The notes beneath the pieces are model-generated. The model had not been told where the DNA came from. It saw nothing but the letters and a program-made list of their open reading frames with translations, and ran no database searches. From Halobacterium zhouii (GTDB taxonomy: Archaea; Halobacteriota; Halobacteria; Halobacteriales; Halobacteriaceae), in assembly GCF_021249405.1 (NCBI RefSeq), contig NZ_CP089593.1, positions 1,612,001-1,676,000 of the forward strand: a DNA stretch of 64,000 bases. Reading direction: 5' to 3'. Numbering within the stretch: position 1 is the first letter of the stretch; the number at the start of each line of letters is the position of its first letter. The position numbers were made by a program, and so were the translations under genes. This document shows, in pieces, positions 26,956 through 37,261 of the stretch.

Positions 26956-28227
26956 ATGACAAGCGTCGCGTCGCGCGCGTACCTCGCCGCGCTCGACACG
27001 GAGGACGCGCGCGAAGCGTTCGGGGACGCCGTCGAGACCGCCGCTGAGCCGCCGGCGGTCACCGACCTGCTCCGCAGCCTCGGCGACACTCGCGTGTGGG
27101 CGACCCGCGAGACGGACGTCCTCTCGGAACTCGATCGGGGCGACTACGTTCTGTTCCACCGCGACTGGGGACTGCGCTGCGTCGCACAGGTGTGGTCGAC
27201 GACCGCCGACAGCGACGCCGTCGCCGCCCACACGGACCTAGAGAACCCCGCCGGCGAGTGGGGGATCGTCACGCTCACGAACGCCCAGCGCGCACTCGAC
27301 CACGTCTCCTTGCTATCGCTCGACGTCGGCGACGCGCAGCGAGCGAAGTCGCTGTACCGAATCGACCCCGAGGTCGCCACAGACGTCGAATCGAGGTTCA
27401 CCACGGCCGCGCGCTTCGTCGAGGAGACCGTCCCCGACCCGCTCGCGTTCGACGTGCCGCCCGGCGGGACGCCGCCCGACCGCCGGCCCGAACCCGAGCG
27501 CCGCCCCGACGCGAAGGGCGCGAGCGGGGGTTCAATCCCCGGCGACGCCGACCACGTCCTCGACGCTCACCTCGACGGCCTCGACGGCGTTCGCACGGCC
27601 GCCTGGCGCCTCCTCGCGCTCGGCGCGTTCCTGCTCGGCGCCACGCTCGCCGTCGTCGCGCAGTACCGCCCACCGGACGGCGACCCGTTCTACGTCTCCA
27701 CAACGGTCGCCGCTGGCGTCCTCGCCGTCGCCGTCGGCGGCGCGGCGGCAGTCGGCGTCGCCGTCCACGGCGTCGTCGCGTCCCGCCCCGGACTCGACTC
27801 GTTCACCCGCGAGCACGCCGCCGCCTCGCGGCGCGCCGGCCGCGCGGAGTCCGACTCGGACGCCGCCACGCACGTCGCCCGCCGCCTCGAGGATCTCTGT
27901 GCCGACCTCGACGCCCGAACCCGGCGCCTCGGCCTCGTCGTCGCGGGCGCGACGGTCGCGGTGCTCGTCGGCTGTGTCTACGTCGCGTACGGCCTCACCG
28001 CGCAGGTGTCGGGCGCCGTCGAACCGGGGTCCGCTCTCGTGCTCGCCGGCTTCCCGCTCGCTGTGCTCGCGGCCACCCTGACAATAGTTCGACGCCACGT
28101 CGGCGGCCTGGTCGGCGACCGACTTCCCGGCGTCCGTGGCGCCTTTTCCACGCCGGACGGCTCCGTCGCCGACCGCCTCGACGCGCTCAAGCGCCGGGTC
28201 GCCTCGCTCCCCCAGCGCCTCCGATAG
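26956..28227 (+). CDS. large haloarchaeal membrane protein, unknown
   Basis: A 423-residue protein. The first ~190 residues are soluble and include RGDYVLFHRDWGLRCVAQVW and a Pro/Arg-rich linker. Then come four probable membrane helices (about 216-232, 248-272, 325-345, 355-375), with a cytoplasmic-looking segment between the two pairs. It is followed by a basic C-terminal tail. I recognise no domain. It is divergent from MBF1 and stands alone, 184 bp from the tRNA gene on the other strand. Function unknown. Confidence 0.65.
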   Translation: MTSVASRAYLAALDTEDAREAFGDAVETAAEPPAVTDLLRSLGDTRVWATRETDVLSELDRGDYVLFHRDWGLRCVAQVWSTTADSDAVAAHTDLENPAGEWGIVTLTNAQRALDHVSLLSLDVGDAQRAKSLYRIDPEVATDVESRFTTAARFVEETVPDPLAFDVPPGGTPPDRRPEPERRPDAKGASGGSIPGDADHVLDAHLDGLDGVRTAAWRLLALGAFLLGATLAVVAQYRPPDGDPFYVSTTVAAGVLAVAVGGAAAVGVAVHGVVASRPGLDSFTREHAAASRRAGRAESDSDAATHVARRLEDLCADLDARTRRLGLVVAGATVAVLVGCVYVAYGLTAQVSGAVEPGSALVLAGFPLAVLAATLTIVRRHVGGLVGDRLPGVRGAFSTPDGSVADRLDALKRRVASLPQRLR

Positions 28228-28385
28228 CCGTCGCTGTCGGTTCTCGCGTGTCACGGCCAAGTTACTATCACGGACGCATCGCTGTTCGATGTTGGGTCAG
28301 TAGGATTGTGCGTGGGTGATGTCCCTCGAGAGGGGAATCACCGTGCATCGCGTGCAGCCTCGACGACGATGTCGTCTCGGCGTTC

Positions 28386-28403
28386 GGTCGGCGTTCGCCG
28401 ACC
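28386..28403. terminator. hairpin just beyond the tRNA-Leu 3' end
   Basis: GGTCGGCG at 28386-28393 pairs perfectly with CGCCGACC at 28396-28403 over a 2-nt spacer, starting 8 bp past the tRNA 3' end on the minus strand. It may help 3'-end formation or processing. There is no clear U-run, so the call is weak. Confidence 0.35.
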
Positions 28404-28410
28404 CGTGCGA

Positions 28411-28495
<85 letters not shown>

Positions 28496-28533
28496 TCGCG
28501 CGTGCTTTCCGCACTCATCGGTATCCGCCGGTC

Positions 28534-28541
28534 GATTAAAA
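28534..28541 (-). promoter_or_regulatory. TATA-like box of the tRNA-Leu gene
   Basis: TTTTAATC on the minus strand, 39-46 nt before the mature tRNA 5' end. It would place transcription start about 12-20 nt upstream of the tRNA, leaving a short 5' leader for RNase P. It is an AT-rich island in a GC-rich neighbourhood. Confidence 0.45.
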
Positions 28542-28610
28542 CCCCTACGATTTGGCCGTCCTGCCCGAGGGACGGAAACCGCTATGGGGCGCCCTCTCGA
28601 ACCCCCGGCC

Positions 28611-29174
28611 ATGGCCGACGGATTCGCGCGCCGGAACGTCGAGTCGCTCGCGGCAGTGTTATCTGTCGTCTCCATCGCGCTCGTGGTGGGTGCCGTCCGC
28701 GGCGTTGTGCCAGTGGCCGTGCTCCCGCGTGCGTCGGATTCGGTTCTGCACGCGATTCCAGCGGTGAACGCCGGCATCAGCGCCGTCGCCATCGTCACCA
28801 TCCTCGCTGGCTGGCGCTGGATCCGCCGCGGCGAGATTCGCAAACACCGCGCCGCGATGCTGACGACGACGGTGCTGTTCGCGGCCTTCCTCGCGCTCTA
28901 TCTCTACCGCGTCGCGCTGGTCGGAACGACGCCGTTCCCCGGCCCCGAGGGAGTCTACACGTTCGTCTACCTGCCGATTCTGGCGGTCCACATCGGTCTC
29001 GCCATCGTCTGCATCCCGCTGCTGTACTACGCGCTGCTGCTCGCGGGAACCAGGCCGGTACGCGATATCTACGACACGAACCACGCGAAGGTGGGACGAG
29101 TGGCGGCCTCGCTATGGTTGATCTCGTTCTCACTCGGCATCGTCGTCTACCTGCTGTTGTACGTCGTGTACTGA
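28611..29174 (+). CDS. DUF420 family membrane protein
   Basis: From the ATG at 28611 the protein has 187 residues and about five membrane helices. Features match DUF420: AVNAGISAVAIVTILAGW, the cytoplasmic IRKHRAAML turn, FVYLPILAVHIGLAI with a His in a helix, and DTNHAKVGRVAASLWL. The conserved histidines recall haem-linked membrane proteins, and DUF420 genes often sit near cytochrome oxidase genes; here they do not. An alternative ATG at 28584 adds nine residues. It is convergent with the gene at 29192. Confidence 0.82.
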   Translation: MADGFARRNVESLAAVLSVVSIALVVGAVRGVVPVAVLPRASDSVLHAIPAVNAGISAVAIVTILAGWRWIRRGEIRKHRAAMLTTTVLFAAFLALYLYRVALVGTTPFPGPEGVYTFVYLPILAVHIGLAIVCIPLLYYALLLAGTRPVRDIYDTNHAKVGRVAASLWLISFSLGIVVYLLLYVVY

Positions 29175-29191
29175 CGGCGTCAGCCCTCCTG

Positions 29192-29749
29192 CTAGCCTGT
29201 TTCGGAGACCACGTCGTCCCAGAGGCCGCGGAAGCGCTGGTAGGACTCGTCGGCGAGCATCGACCGGACGAGTGAGAACACGCTACGAACCTCGTTCTCG
29301 CGGCTGTTCGACGCCAGCCACGCGAGCAGGCGGTAGACGCGGTCCTCCTCGGCGTACATCAGGAGTGTGCTGATGGAGTCGAACGTCAGCCACCCCTGCG
29401 AGGGTTCGAGGTAGCCAAAGCCCTTGCTCACCTCGATGCTGATGCCGGTCAGGTCGCTCGGTTCGACGCGCTGGCTCACCCAGAGCGGGCCGTCGTACCG
29501 GTAGTCCGTCGCGGTAATCGGGACGACCCCGACCGAGCGTGGGTCGTGGCCGTGGGCCGTTATCTGTTGTTCGATGACGCTCGGTGAAAGCGCCGTGGAG
29601 ACGACGAGGAGGTTGTCGAACGCCTCCTCGGGAAGTTGGTCGAACGGCGGCCCTTTTGAAGCCTTCTCGAAGAGCAGTTGCTCACCGGGAGTGAGGTCGA
29701 GCGTGGACGCGGGACGCGCTAGCGTTGACCGCATCTCGCTATCACTCAT
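29192..29749 (-). CDS. haloarchaeal protein with RecA/KaiC-like flavour, third gene of unit
   Basis: A 185-residue soluble protein. Alternating strands and helices (NLLVVSTALSPSVIEQQI, SVGVVPITATDYRY, GWLTFDSISTLLMYAEEDRVYRL) look like the later part of a RecA/KaiC fold, but there is no Walker A loop, so ATP use is not supported. It may match the haloarchaeal DUF7504 family (from memory). The start at 29749 overlaps the previous gene by 8 bp, and that gene overlaps the one before it, so three genes form one unit. Confidence 0.72.
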   Translation of the reverse strand: MSDSEMRSTLARPASTLDLTPGEQLLFEKASKGPPFDQLPEEAFDNLLVVSTALSPSVIEQQITAHGHDPRSVGVVPITATDYRYDGPLWVSQRVEPSDLTGISIEVSKGFGYLEPSQGWLTFDSISTLLMYAEEDRVYRLLAWLASNSRENEVRSVFSLVRSMLADESYQRFRGLWDDVVSETG

Positions 29750-30092
29750 CGTTACCACCCCGTGGCGCGCTCTCGAACCCCTCTCCCGCCGCTTCGAGTT
29801 CGACGTCGAGCGTCGACGCCTCGTCCCTCGAAATGTGTCCCCGCGCGAACAGCCACGACGTGCCGAGGACACCGGCGGTGACGCCGACTTGCATGGTTTC
29901 CGACGCGATGCCGGGCCCTCGAACCACCTGAACGACGACGCTCGCCGCGAGCAAGCAGATCGTGAGGGTGCCGGAGTAGATGGCGTGCGTGTGCATCACG
30001 CGGTGACTGTAGGTCACGACGGGGTAGAGCATCCCCAGGGCGATAGCGAGCAACACGACCACGCGCACCGATTCGGCGAAGGACGGTGTCAC
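29742..30092 (-). CDS. membrane protein, second gene of unit
   Basis: A 116-residue protein from the GTG at 30092. It has about three membrane helices (residues 9-27, 37-57 and 67-84) and an acidic tail (SRDEASTLDVELEAAGEG). The middle segment YSHRVMHTHAIYSG carries three histidines next to a helix, possibly a metal or haem site, though that is speculative. The GTGA overlap with the upstream gene and the 8-bp overlap with the downstream one indicate coupled translation. Confidence 0.68.
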   Translation of the reverse strand: MTPSFAESVRVVVLLAIALGMLYPVVTYSHRVMHTHAIYSGTLTICLLAASVVVQVVRGPGIASETMQVGVTAGVLGTSWLFARGHISRDEASTLDVELEAAGEGFESAPRGGNDE

Positions 30093-30403
30093 GGAAGCAC
30101 CTCCGTGGGGTCGATGTCTCTGGGGCCCCGGCGTAACAGAACGATGAGCGTAATCGCGAACCACGCGAATCCGGTAACACCGAGGAGACTTCCGACTGTC
30201 CAGACGGCCCCGAGCGTCTCCGAGGTTCCGAGCAGTTCCGCGGCACCCGAGAGGGTGAATCCGACGCACGCAACCGGGAGTCCGAGAACGACCACGCCGA
30301 ACGGCGTTCGGCGGTACCCCCAGACGGCGATCGTCGCGAGGGGCACGCTCATAGAGAGTAGTACGACCTGACCGAGATTCAATATCGTCGTTATCTTTGA
30401 CAC
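30089..30403 (-). CDS. small membrane protein, first gene of unit
   Basis: A 104-residue protein with three membrane helices (about residues 9-28, 33-54 and 66-87) and a cytoplasmic tail (RRGPRDIDPTEVLP). It resembles small helical proteins that haloarchaea often encode next to HTR- or KaiC-like signalling proteins, but I cannot name a family firmly. Upstream 94 bp separate it from purF, whose 3' end lies on the same strand; an AT-richer TATTACTCG segment near 30430 may be its promoter. Confidence 0.68.
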   Translation of the reverse strand: MSKITTILNLGQVVLLSMSVPLATIAVWGYRRTPFGVVVLGLPVACVGFTLSGAAELLGTSETLGAVWTVGSLLGVTGFAWFAITLIVLLRRGPRDIDPTEVLP

Positions 30404-30496
30404 CAGATACCGACCACGTTCGTTTCGAGTGTATTACTCGGGGGTATTGAACGCTTGGGGTCGGCTTTGCCGCTCTCCGGGGTCGACTCTGCCGCT

Positions 30497-31969
30497 CTAG
30501 TCGTCCGCGGGCGCATCGACGTCGGGGCGTTCGGCGTCCCTGTCACTCTCCTCGCCAGCGACGTCGAAAGGATATTCGCCGGTCACACAGCCAGCACAGA
30601 GGTCGGCTTCGGACTTCCCGATGGCCGCGGTGACGGCATCCAGCGGGAGGTAGGAGAGGCTGTCCGCGCCGATCTCGTCGGCGATCTCCTCGGTCGATCT
30701 GTCGGCGGCGATGAGTTCGTCGCGGGTCGCCATGTCGATGCCCATGTAGCAGGGCGCGGTGATTGGCGGCGCGCCGATGCGGACGTGGACCTCGTTCGCG
30801 CCCGCCTCCCGAAGGAGGTCGACGAGTTGGCTGCTCGTGGTGCCGCGAACGATTGAGTCGTCGACGAGGGTGACCGATCGCCCCTCGACAGTCGACCTGA
30901 TGGGGTTGAGTTTGAGGCGAACGGCGCGCTCGCGAGCCGACTGGGTCGGCATGATGAACGTCCGGCCGACGTACCTGTTCTTCATCAGCCCCTCCGCGAA
31001 CTCCACGCCGGAACCGGCGTCCTGGGCTTGCTCGGCGTAGCCGGAGGCGAACGCGCGCCCGGAGTCCGGGACGGGCATCACGACGTCACTGTCGACGCCG
31101 GCCTCCCGCCAGAGGTGGCGGCCGAGTTCGCGGCGCACCTCGTAGACGAGTTCCTCGTCGACGACCGAGTCGGGGCGCGCGAAGTAGACGTACTCGAAGA
31201 AGCAGTGGGCGGTGTTCGGCTCCTCGACCAGCTGGTGGGAGTCGTAGCCCGCGCCGTCCTCGTGGAGGACGACGAGTTCGCCCGGCCGGACGTCCCGGAC
31301 CAGGTCGCCGCCGAACGTGTCGATGGCCGCGGATTCGCTGGCGAGCACGTAGCCGTCCTCGAGTTCGCCGAGCACGAGCGGGCGGTTGCCGAGGGGGTCG
31401 CGCACACCGAGGACGGTGTCGTCGTGCGTGATGGTCAGCGAGTACGACCCGTGGATGCGGTTCATCGTGCGTTCGACGGCGGGCACGAGGTCGGCCTCGA
31501 GGAGGTTCCGTGCGAGATCGTGGGCGATGACCTCGGTGTCGCCGTCGCTCGTGAACGCGTGGCCTTGGTCTGCGAGGCGCGCCCTGACCTCGTCGGCGTT
31601 CACGAGATTCCCGTTGTGGCTCAGACCGAGCGCGCCGCCCTTGAACGAGACGGAGAAGGGCTGTGCACACGACTTGTCCACGCTTCCGGCGGTCGGGTAG
31701 CGGACGTGCCCGATGCCGGCGTTCCCGCGGAGTGCCTCGACGTCGTCCTCGTCGAAGGCGTCGCCGACCAGCCCCATGCCGACGTGCTGGTGTTGCTGGA
31801 AGCCGTCGTGGGTGACGATGCCCGCGGACTCCTGGCCGCGGTGCTGGAGGGCGTACAGCGCGTAGTACGTGGGGAGCGCGGCGTCGCGGTCGGCGAGCGA
31901 GACGCCGACGACGCCGCACTTTTCGGTCGGTCGGTCGAACACGGCGTCGTCGCTGCGGCCGCGTGACAT
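30497..31969 (-). CDS. purF: amidophosphoribosyltransferase
   Basis: A 490-residue PurF. Cys18 of EKCGVVGVS is the N-terminal nucleophile of the glutaminase domain after removal of a 17-residue propeptide. The PRPP loop is VTLVDDSIVRGTTS. Four cysteines placed as in the B. subtilis enzyme (HCFFEYVYFAR, APCYMGID and LCAGC) suggest a 4Fe-4S cluster. It makes phosphoribosylamine, the first purine step. The start is the ATG at 31969. A TTTATTCG box about 48-55 nt upstream (32017-32024) fits a short leader. Confidence 0.95.
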   Translation of the reverse strand: MSRGRSDDAVFDRPTEKCGVVGVSLADRDAALPTYYALYALQHRGQESAGIVTHDGFQQHQHVGMGLVGDAFDEDDVEALRGNAGIGHVRYPTAGSVDKSCAQPFSVSFKGGALGLSHNGNLVNADEVRARLADQGHAFTSDGDTEVIAHDLARNLLEADLVPAVERTMNRIHGSYSLTITHDDTVLGVRDPLGNRPLVLGELEDGYVLASESAAIDTFGGDLVRDVRPGELVVLHEDGAGYDSHQLVEEPNTAHCFFEYVYFARPDSVVDEELVYEVRRELGRHLWREAGVDSDVVMPVPDSGRAFASGYAEQAQDAGSGVEFAEGLMKNRYVGRTFIMPTQSARERAVRLKLNPIRSTVEGRSVTLVDDSIVRGTTSSQLVDLLREAGANEVHVRIGAPPITAPCYMGIDMATRDELIAADRSTEEIADEIGADSLSYLPLDAVTAAIGKSEADLCAGCVTGEYPFDVAGEESDRDAERPDVDAPADD

Positions 31970-32205
31970 GGTCGTCCGTTCCCCCCGACGCAGGGTAAAA
32001 CTTCCGCAAGCGTGTCGAATAAACTCTTTCCAAGAGCACAAATATACACAATTGTGGACATCATCGGCCGCTCGGCACTGCTGCCCCGAAGGACGAATCA
32101 GGTATCGGTAGCTGCTGGACTGCGAGAAGAGATTCCTGTCCAGTATCTCTCACTGGCTGGAGACTCACTTCTCGAGATCGACACTCGCACCTCGAAAAAC
32201 CGGAT

Positions 32206-32244
32206 TGCCGTCTCAATGCTCGAACTGCCGTCTCACTGCTCGAA
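32206..32244. repeat. tandem 20-bp repeat in the purF-rpl37e gap
   Basis: TGCCGTCTCAATGCTCGAA (32206-32224) and TGCCGTCTCACTGCTCGAA (32226-32244) are spaced by one base. They lie in the 324-bp gap 31970-32293, which looks AT-richer than its surroundings and has no convincing gene. The gap also contains the purF TATA-like box (about 32017-32024). The rest shows nothing I can name. Confidence 0.6.
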
Positions 32245-32293
32245 AACGAATCAGTGCACTACGGAGTCGAAGCGAAACCGTAGAGAGAAGAAC

Positions 32294-33842
<1,549 letters not shown>

Positions 33843-33995
33843 GGGGCGTGGTGTCGCACGCGCGACCATCAACCCCCCGGTGTCGGAACTGGATGCAGTC
33901 CCCTGGCATCGGAACCACGGGAACCGCCGGTTCTGCTCCCCGGGGAAAAGTTCCCTGCCACAACGGCTAAATGGATTCTCGGAGAACACACATCC

Positions 33996-34286
33996 ATGGG
34001 AATCATCGAGTTCCACCTGCACGAGCCAGAGTTCGAGTTCGCGCCGTCGATGGGTAGTCGCGGTGGCGACGACTCCGGCCTGATGGATGACTCCAGTATG
34101 ATGGACGACCGCGACACCGAGTGGTCATCCGACGAGGAGGAGAGCGGCGGCGGCATGGGGAAAGTCGTGGCGCTCGCAGTGCTCGTGGGCCTCGGCGCGC
34201 TCGCCATGTGGCGGCGCCGCGGCGGAAGCAGTGGCCACGAGGACGAGGCGTTCGAGACCGAGGACGAAGTCGAAGTGTACAGCTAG
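33996..34286 (+). CDS. small acidic single-pass membrane protein
   Basis: A 96-residue protein. It opens MGIIEFHLHEPEFEFAP, then a Met/Asp/Ser-rich segment with a GlyGly stretch (SGGGMGK), then one membrane helix (VVALAVLVGLGALAMW) followed by RRRGG and an acidic tail. The positive residues after the helix suggest an outside-in topology. No family is recognised. It begins 153 bp from the divergent M42 peptidase. Confidence 0.65.
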   Translation: MGIIEFHLHEPEFEFAPSMGSRGGDDSGLMDDSSMMDDRDTEWSSDEEESGGGMGKVVALAVLVGLGALAMWRRRGGSSGHEDEAFETEDEVEVYS

Positions 34287-34373
34287 ACGGCGAGCGCCGG
34301 AGGTTGCGCTGTTCTCTCGGATTCCGTCGGTTTCCAGGGGAAGGAATTTGTCCGTTCGGGCCCCAGTGAGGGT

Positions 34374-35324
34374 ATGACACTGCTCGAGAGCGCGCGCGCC
34401 GTTGCCGACGCCGACGACGACGGCGCCATCGACTGGGACGCCGTCGCTGACGCCGCGAAGGCCGCGACTGATCCCGGCGACATCGCGCTCTCGGAGCGCG
34501 AAGCGGAGGCGTACGCCGCTGACGTGCGCGCGGCCCGCGAGCGGATTCAGGAGGTGTCCGGCGCCGAGTTCGACGTGCCCGACACCGTCGAGATACAGAA
34601 CCGACACCACTGGGTGGACGCGAACGTCGAGACGTTCCGCCGCGTGTTCGAACCACTCGACCGCCGGCCGTCGCTTTTGCCGGGCGTTACGCGGGCCGTG
34701 AACACGGCGACGACGGCGGGCGCGCTGGCGTTCGTCGCGCGGAACGTCCTCGGCCAGTACGACCCCATCCTGCTCGCAGAGGGTTCGCACTGTCTCTACT
34801 TCGTCCACCCGAACATCGTGCGGGTCGCCGACGACCTCGGCGTCCCGTTCCCGCGGTTCCGGCGCTGGATCGCGTTCCACGAGGTCACCCACGCCGCCGA
34901 GTTCGGGGCCGCGCCGTGGCTCTCTGCGTACCTCGGTGACCGCCTCGAGGAGGGCGTGGCCGCGCTGTCCAGGGGCCGCATGGAGCGCCGCGCGTTCGAG
35001 GACCTGAACCTCGCGATGACCGCCGTCGAGGGGTACGCCGAACTCCTCATGGACGAGACGTTCGACGACGAGTACGCCGACCTCCGAAAGAAACTCGACG
35101 CACGGCGCCGGGGCGGCGGGCCGCTCACCCGCCTCCTGCGGCGCGTGCTCGGGTTCAAACTCAAGCGCGAGCAGTACGAGCGCGGGCGCGCGTTCTTCGA
35201 CGCCGTCGCCACAGAGCGCGGCCTCGCGGGCGCAAGTCGGGTCTGGGAGTCCCCCGACAATCTCCCGACCGACCGTGAACTCGAGGACCCCACGCGATGG
35301 CTGGCGCGGATTTCACCGCAGTAA
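34374..35324 (+). CDS. zinc-dependent metalloprotease, coenzyme F420-associated DUF2342 family
   Basis: A 316-residue protein. The zincin signature HEVTH at residues 169-173 (in FHEVTHAAEFGAAPW) and the helical surroundings match the DUF2342 family, whose actinobacterial and archaeal members are associated with F420 biosynthesis. Proteolytic activity has not been shown, as far as I know. F420 synthesis is represented in this window by cofD (56472). It is preceded by an AT-poor gap and read away from the M42 gene. Substrate unknown. Confidence 0.82.
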   Translation: MTLLESARAVADADDDGAIDWDAVADAAKAATDPGDIALSEREAEAYAADVRAARERIQEVSGAEFDVPDTVEIQNRHHWVDANVETFRRVFEPLDRRPSLLPGVTRAVNTATTAGALAFVARNVLGQYDPILLAEGSHCLYFVHPNIVRVADDLGVPFPRFRRWIAFHEVTHAAEFGAAPWLSAYLGDRLEEGVAALSRGRMERRAFEDLNLAMTAVEGYAELLMDETFDDEYADLRKKLDARRRGGGPLTRLLRRVLGFKLKREQYERGRAFFDAVATERGLAGASRVWESPDNLPTDRELEDPTRWLARISPQ

Positions 35325-35418
35325 CAACCGCAGAGTGGAATCCCGCGACCGCCGACGCCAGTTACCCGTCACATTCCCGTAGTCAGGGTGAAGGAGGAGA
35401 GGACCGTACGAGCGGACG

Positions 35419-36291
35419 ATGACGCCCACGCTCGACGAGCGCGACAGGGTGGTACTGGAGTCGCTCCGGCGGGGGAACGCCGACATCGAATCGCTGGCGG
35501 ACAACACGGACACCACGCCCGAGGCTCTCCAGGACCGGCTCGTCGAGCTCGCGGACAACGGGCTGGTGGAACGCGCCGACGCGGGCGGCTACGCGCTCAC
35601 CGCAAACGGGGAGCGCGTGCTCGTCGCCACTCCCGCTGGGACCGCCGACGACCGCATCGACACGCCGCCGGACGTAGAGCGGGTAATCGAATCCTTCGAC
35701 CTGCGCCCGGACAGGGAGGCGGCGGTCCGGGGCGCCCACTCGTTTCTCCACTACTGGGGCGCGGCGACCGACAGCGAGATCGTCGACGCCGTCTACAGTG
35801 AGGTGCCTGCGGGCTTCGACGGCCCCGACGAGTGGTGGGCCGGGTTCGTCCGCGAGCGCCTCGAAGCACTGCCGTCGGTCGAACCGCCGCGGTCGCCGGA
35901 CGGCGAGTGGCAGTACTCGGGCACGCCCATCGTCGAGGAGGAAACCGACGACGGCCGCCTCCTGTTCGAGGACGAGGCGGTGACACGGAGCAGCGTGAAG
36001 TTCGCGCTGGAGCGACTCGACCTGACCGACGCCGAGCGCGCGGCGGTCCGCGAGGCGTTCCGGGTGCTCGCTCACGAGGGCGAGGTGACCGCGGCCGACG
36101 TCGTCGACCGTGTGTACGCCGACCACGACGCGGGGTACGACTCGCCGGACGGGTGGTGGGCGGACTGCGTTCGACCTGCGTTCGAGGCGTTCCCCGGCGT
36201 CGAGCGGGTCGACGAGAACACCGGGACCGGCGAGGAGCAGTCGGACGAGACCGAGGAGGGCTGGAGGTACCAGTCGTCCGACGAGGGGTAG
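35419..36291 (+). CDS. winged-helix protein with duplicated C-terminal module
   Basis: A 290-residue protein. Residues 1-80 form a winged helix (LDERDRVVLESLRRGNADIESLADNTD..., LVELADNGLVERADAGGYALT), suggesting DNA binding. After it comes a module that occurs twice, about residues 95-165 and 203-284. Each has a helical start, the pattern (I/V)VD.VY.....AG(F/Y)D.P(D)(E/G)WWA and a tail with W-Y. The two copies are clearly homologous and contain the WW-A motif. Family not recognised. It may be a transcriptional regulator with two sensor or partner-binding domains. Confidence 0.7.
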   Translation: MTPTLDERDRVVLESLRRGNADIESLADNTDTTPEALQDRLVELADNGLVERADAGGYALTANGERVLVATPAGTADDRIDTPPDVERVIESFDLRPDREAAVRGAHSFLHYWGAATDSEIVDAVYSEVPAGFDGPDEWWAGFVRERLEALPSVEPPRSPDGEWQYSGTPIVEEETDDGRLLFEDEAVTRSSVKFALERLDLTDAERAAVREAFRVLAHEGEVTAADVVDRVYADHDAGYDSPDGWWADCVRPAFEAFPGVERVDENTGTGEEQSDETEEGWRYQSSDEG

Positions 36292-36405
36292 CCCGACAGA
36301 GCGAGGAAGCCCGACAGCGAGAGGAGTCAGCAGCGGGGGTAGCCCGACGTCGCGCCGGGTATCCCTTTGGAAAAGCATTTGCTCGGAGGTGTCGACTGTT
36401 GACGT

Positions 36406-37257
36406 ATGATAGACGAGACTGCCGAGGAGATACGCGAGATGCGCACGCACTCGTCCTCGGTCGTCGCCGTGAAGGCCGCCCACGCGCTCCAGGACCTGCT
36501 CGACGACGAGTACCCGACGGTCGAGGAGTACGTGCGGGCGCTGGAGCGGAACAGCAACGCGCTGCGGCGCGCGAACCCCTCGCACGCGTCGCTCGCGACG
36601 ACCCAACGGGACATCGTGAACGCCGTCCAGGACGCGGACCCGGAGTCGGTGGAAGCGGCCCAGGAGGCGACTGCGACGGCCATCGACGACGTCGTCGAGA
36701 CCGTCCAGAACGCCAAGCACGCCGCGGCGGAGGCGACCGCCGAGCGCATCCAGGACGGCCAGACGCTGCTCACGCACGATTACTCCTCGACCGTGCTGGA
36801 AGCCATCGAGCTGGCGGCGCAGTCGGGCAAACACCTCGAGGTGTACGTGACGGAGGCCCGCCCCCGCCACCTCGGGCGGAAGACCGCTCGCACGCTCGCC
36901 GCCATCGACCGCGTGGACCCGACGCTCGTCGTGGACGGCGCGTTGGGCTACTACCTCCCGGAGTGCGACCGCGTGTTGTTGGGGATGGACTGCATCGTCG
37001 AGGACACGTACTACAACCGCGTCGGCACGTACCCGCTCGTGGCGACCGCCGCCGACGTCGGCGTTCCGGTCACCGTCACGGGCGCGAGTTCGAAACTCGT
37101 CGACGAGGGGTTCCGCTTCGAGAACGACTTCCGGGACCCAAGCGAGGTCATCCGCGAACCCCCGGAGGGGTTCGAGGTGAAGAATCCGGCGTACGACGAG
37201 ACGCCGACGCGACTGCTCGACACCGTGGTGACGGACGACAAGACGACGGAGTTCTAG
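36406..37257 (+). CDS. eIF2B alpha/beta/delta-like protein (ribose-1,5-bisphosphate isomerase relative)
   Basis: A 283-residue eIF2B/MtnA/R15P-isomerase superfamily protein. A helical N-terminal half precedes the Rossmann-like half: HDYSSTVLEAIELAAQ, VYVTEARPRHLGRKTA and LLGMDCIVEDTYYNRVGTYPLVATAA. The Asp in LLGMDCIV fits the catalytic acid, but the isomerase Cys expected in the LTHCN-like motif is Asp (LLTHDYSS). It may therefore be an eIF2B-type regulatory protein rather than an isomerase. The start follows an AT-rich CATTTG region. It is convergent with trmB (4-bp gap). Confidence 0.85.
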   Translation: MIDETAEEIREMRTHSSSVVAVKAAHALQDLLDDEYPTVEEYVRALERNSNALRRANPSHASLATTQRDIVNAVQDADPESVEAAQEATATAIDDVVETVQNAKHAAAEATAERIQDGQTLLTHDYSSTVLEAIELAAQSGKHLEVYVTEARPRHLGRKTARTLAAIDRVDPTLVVDGALGYYLPECDRVLLGMDCIVEDTYYNRVGTYPLVATAADVGVPVTVTGASSKLVDEGFRFENDFRDPSEVIREPPEGFEVKNPAYDETPTRLLDTVVTDDKTTEF

Positions 37258-37261
37258 AGGG

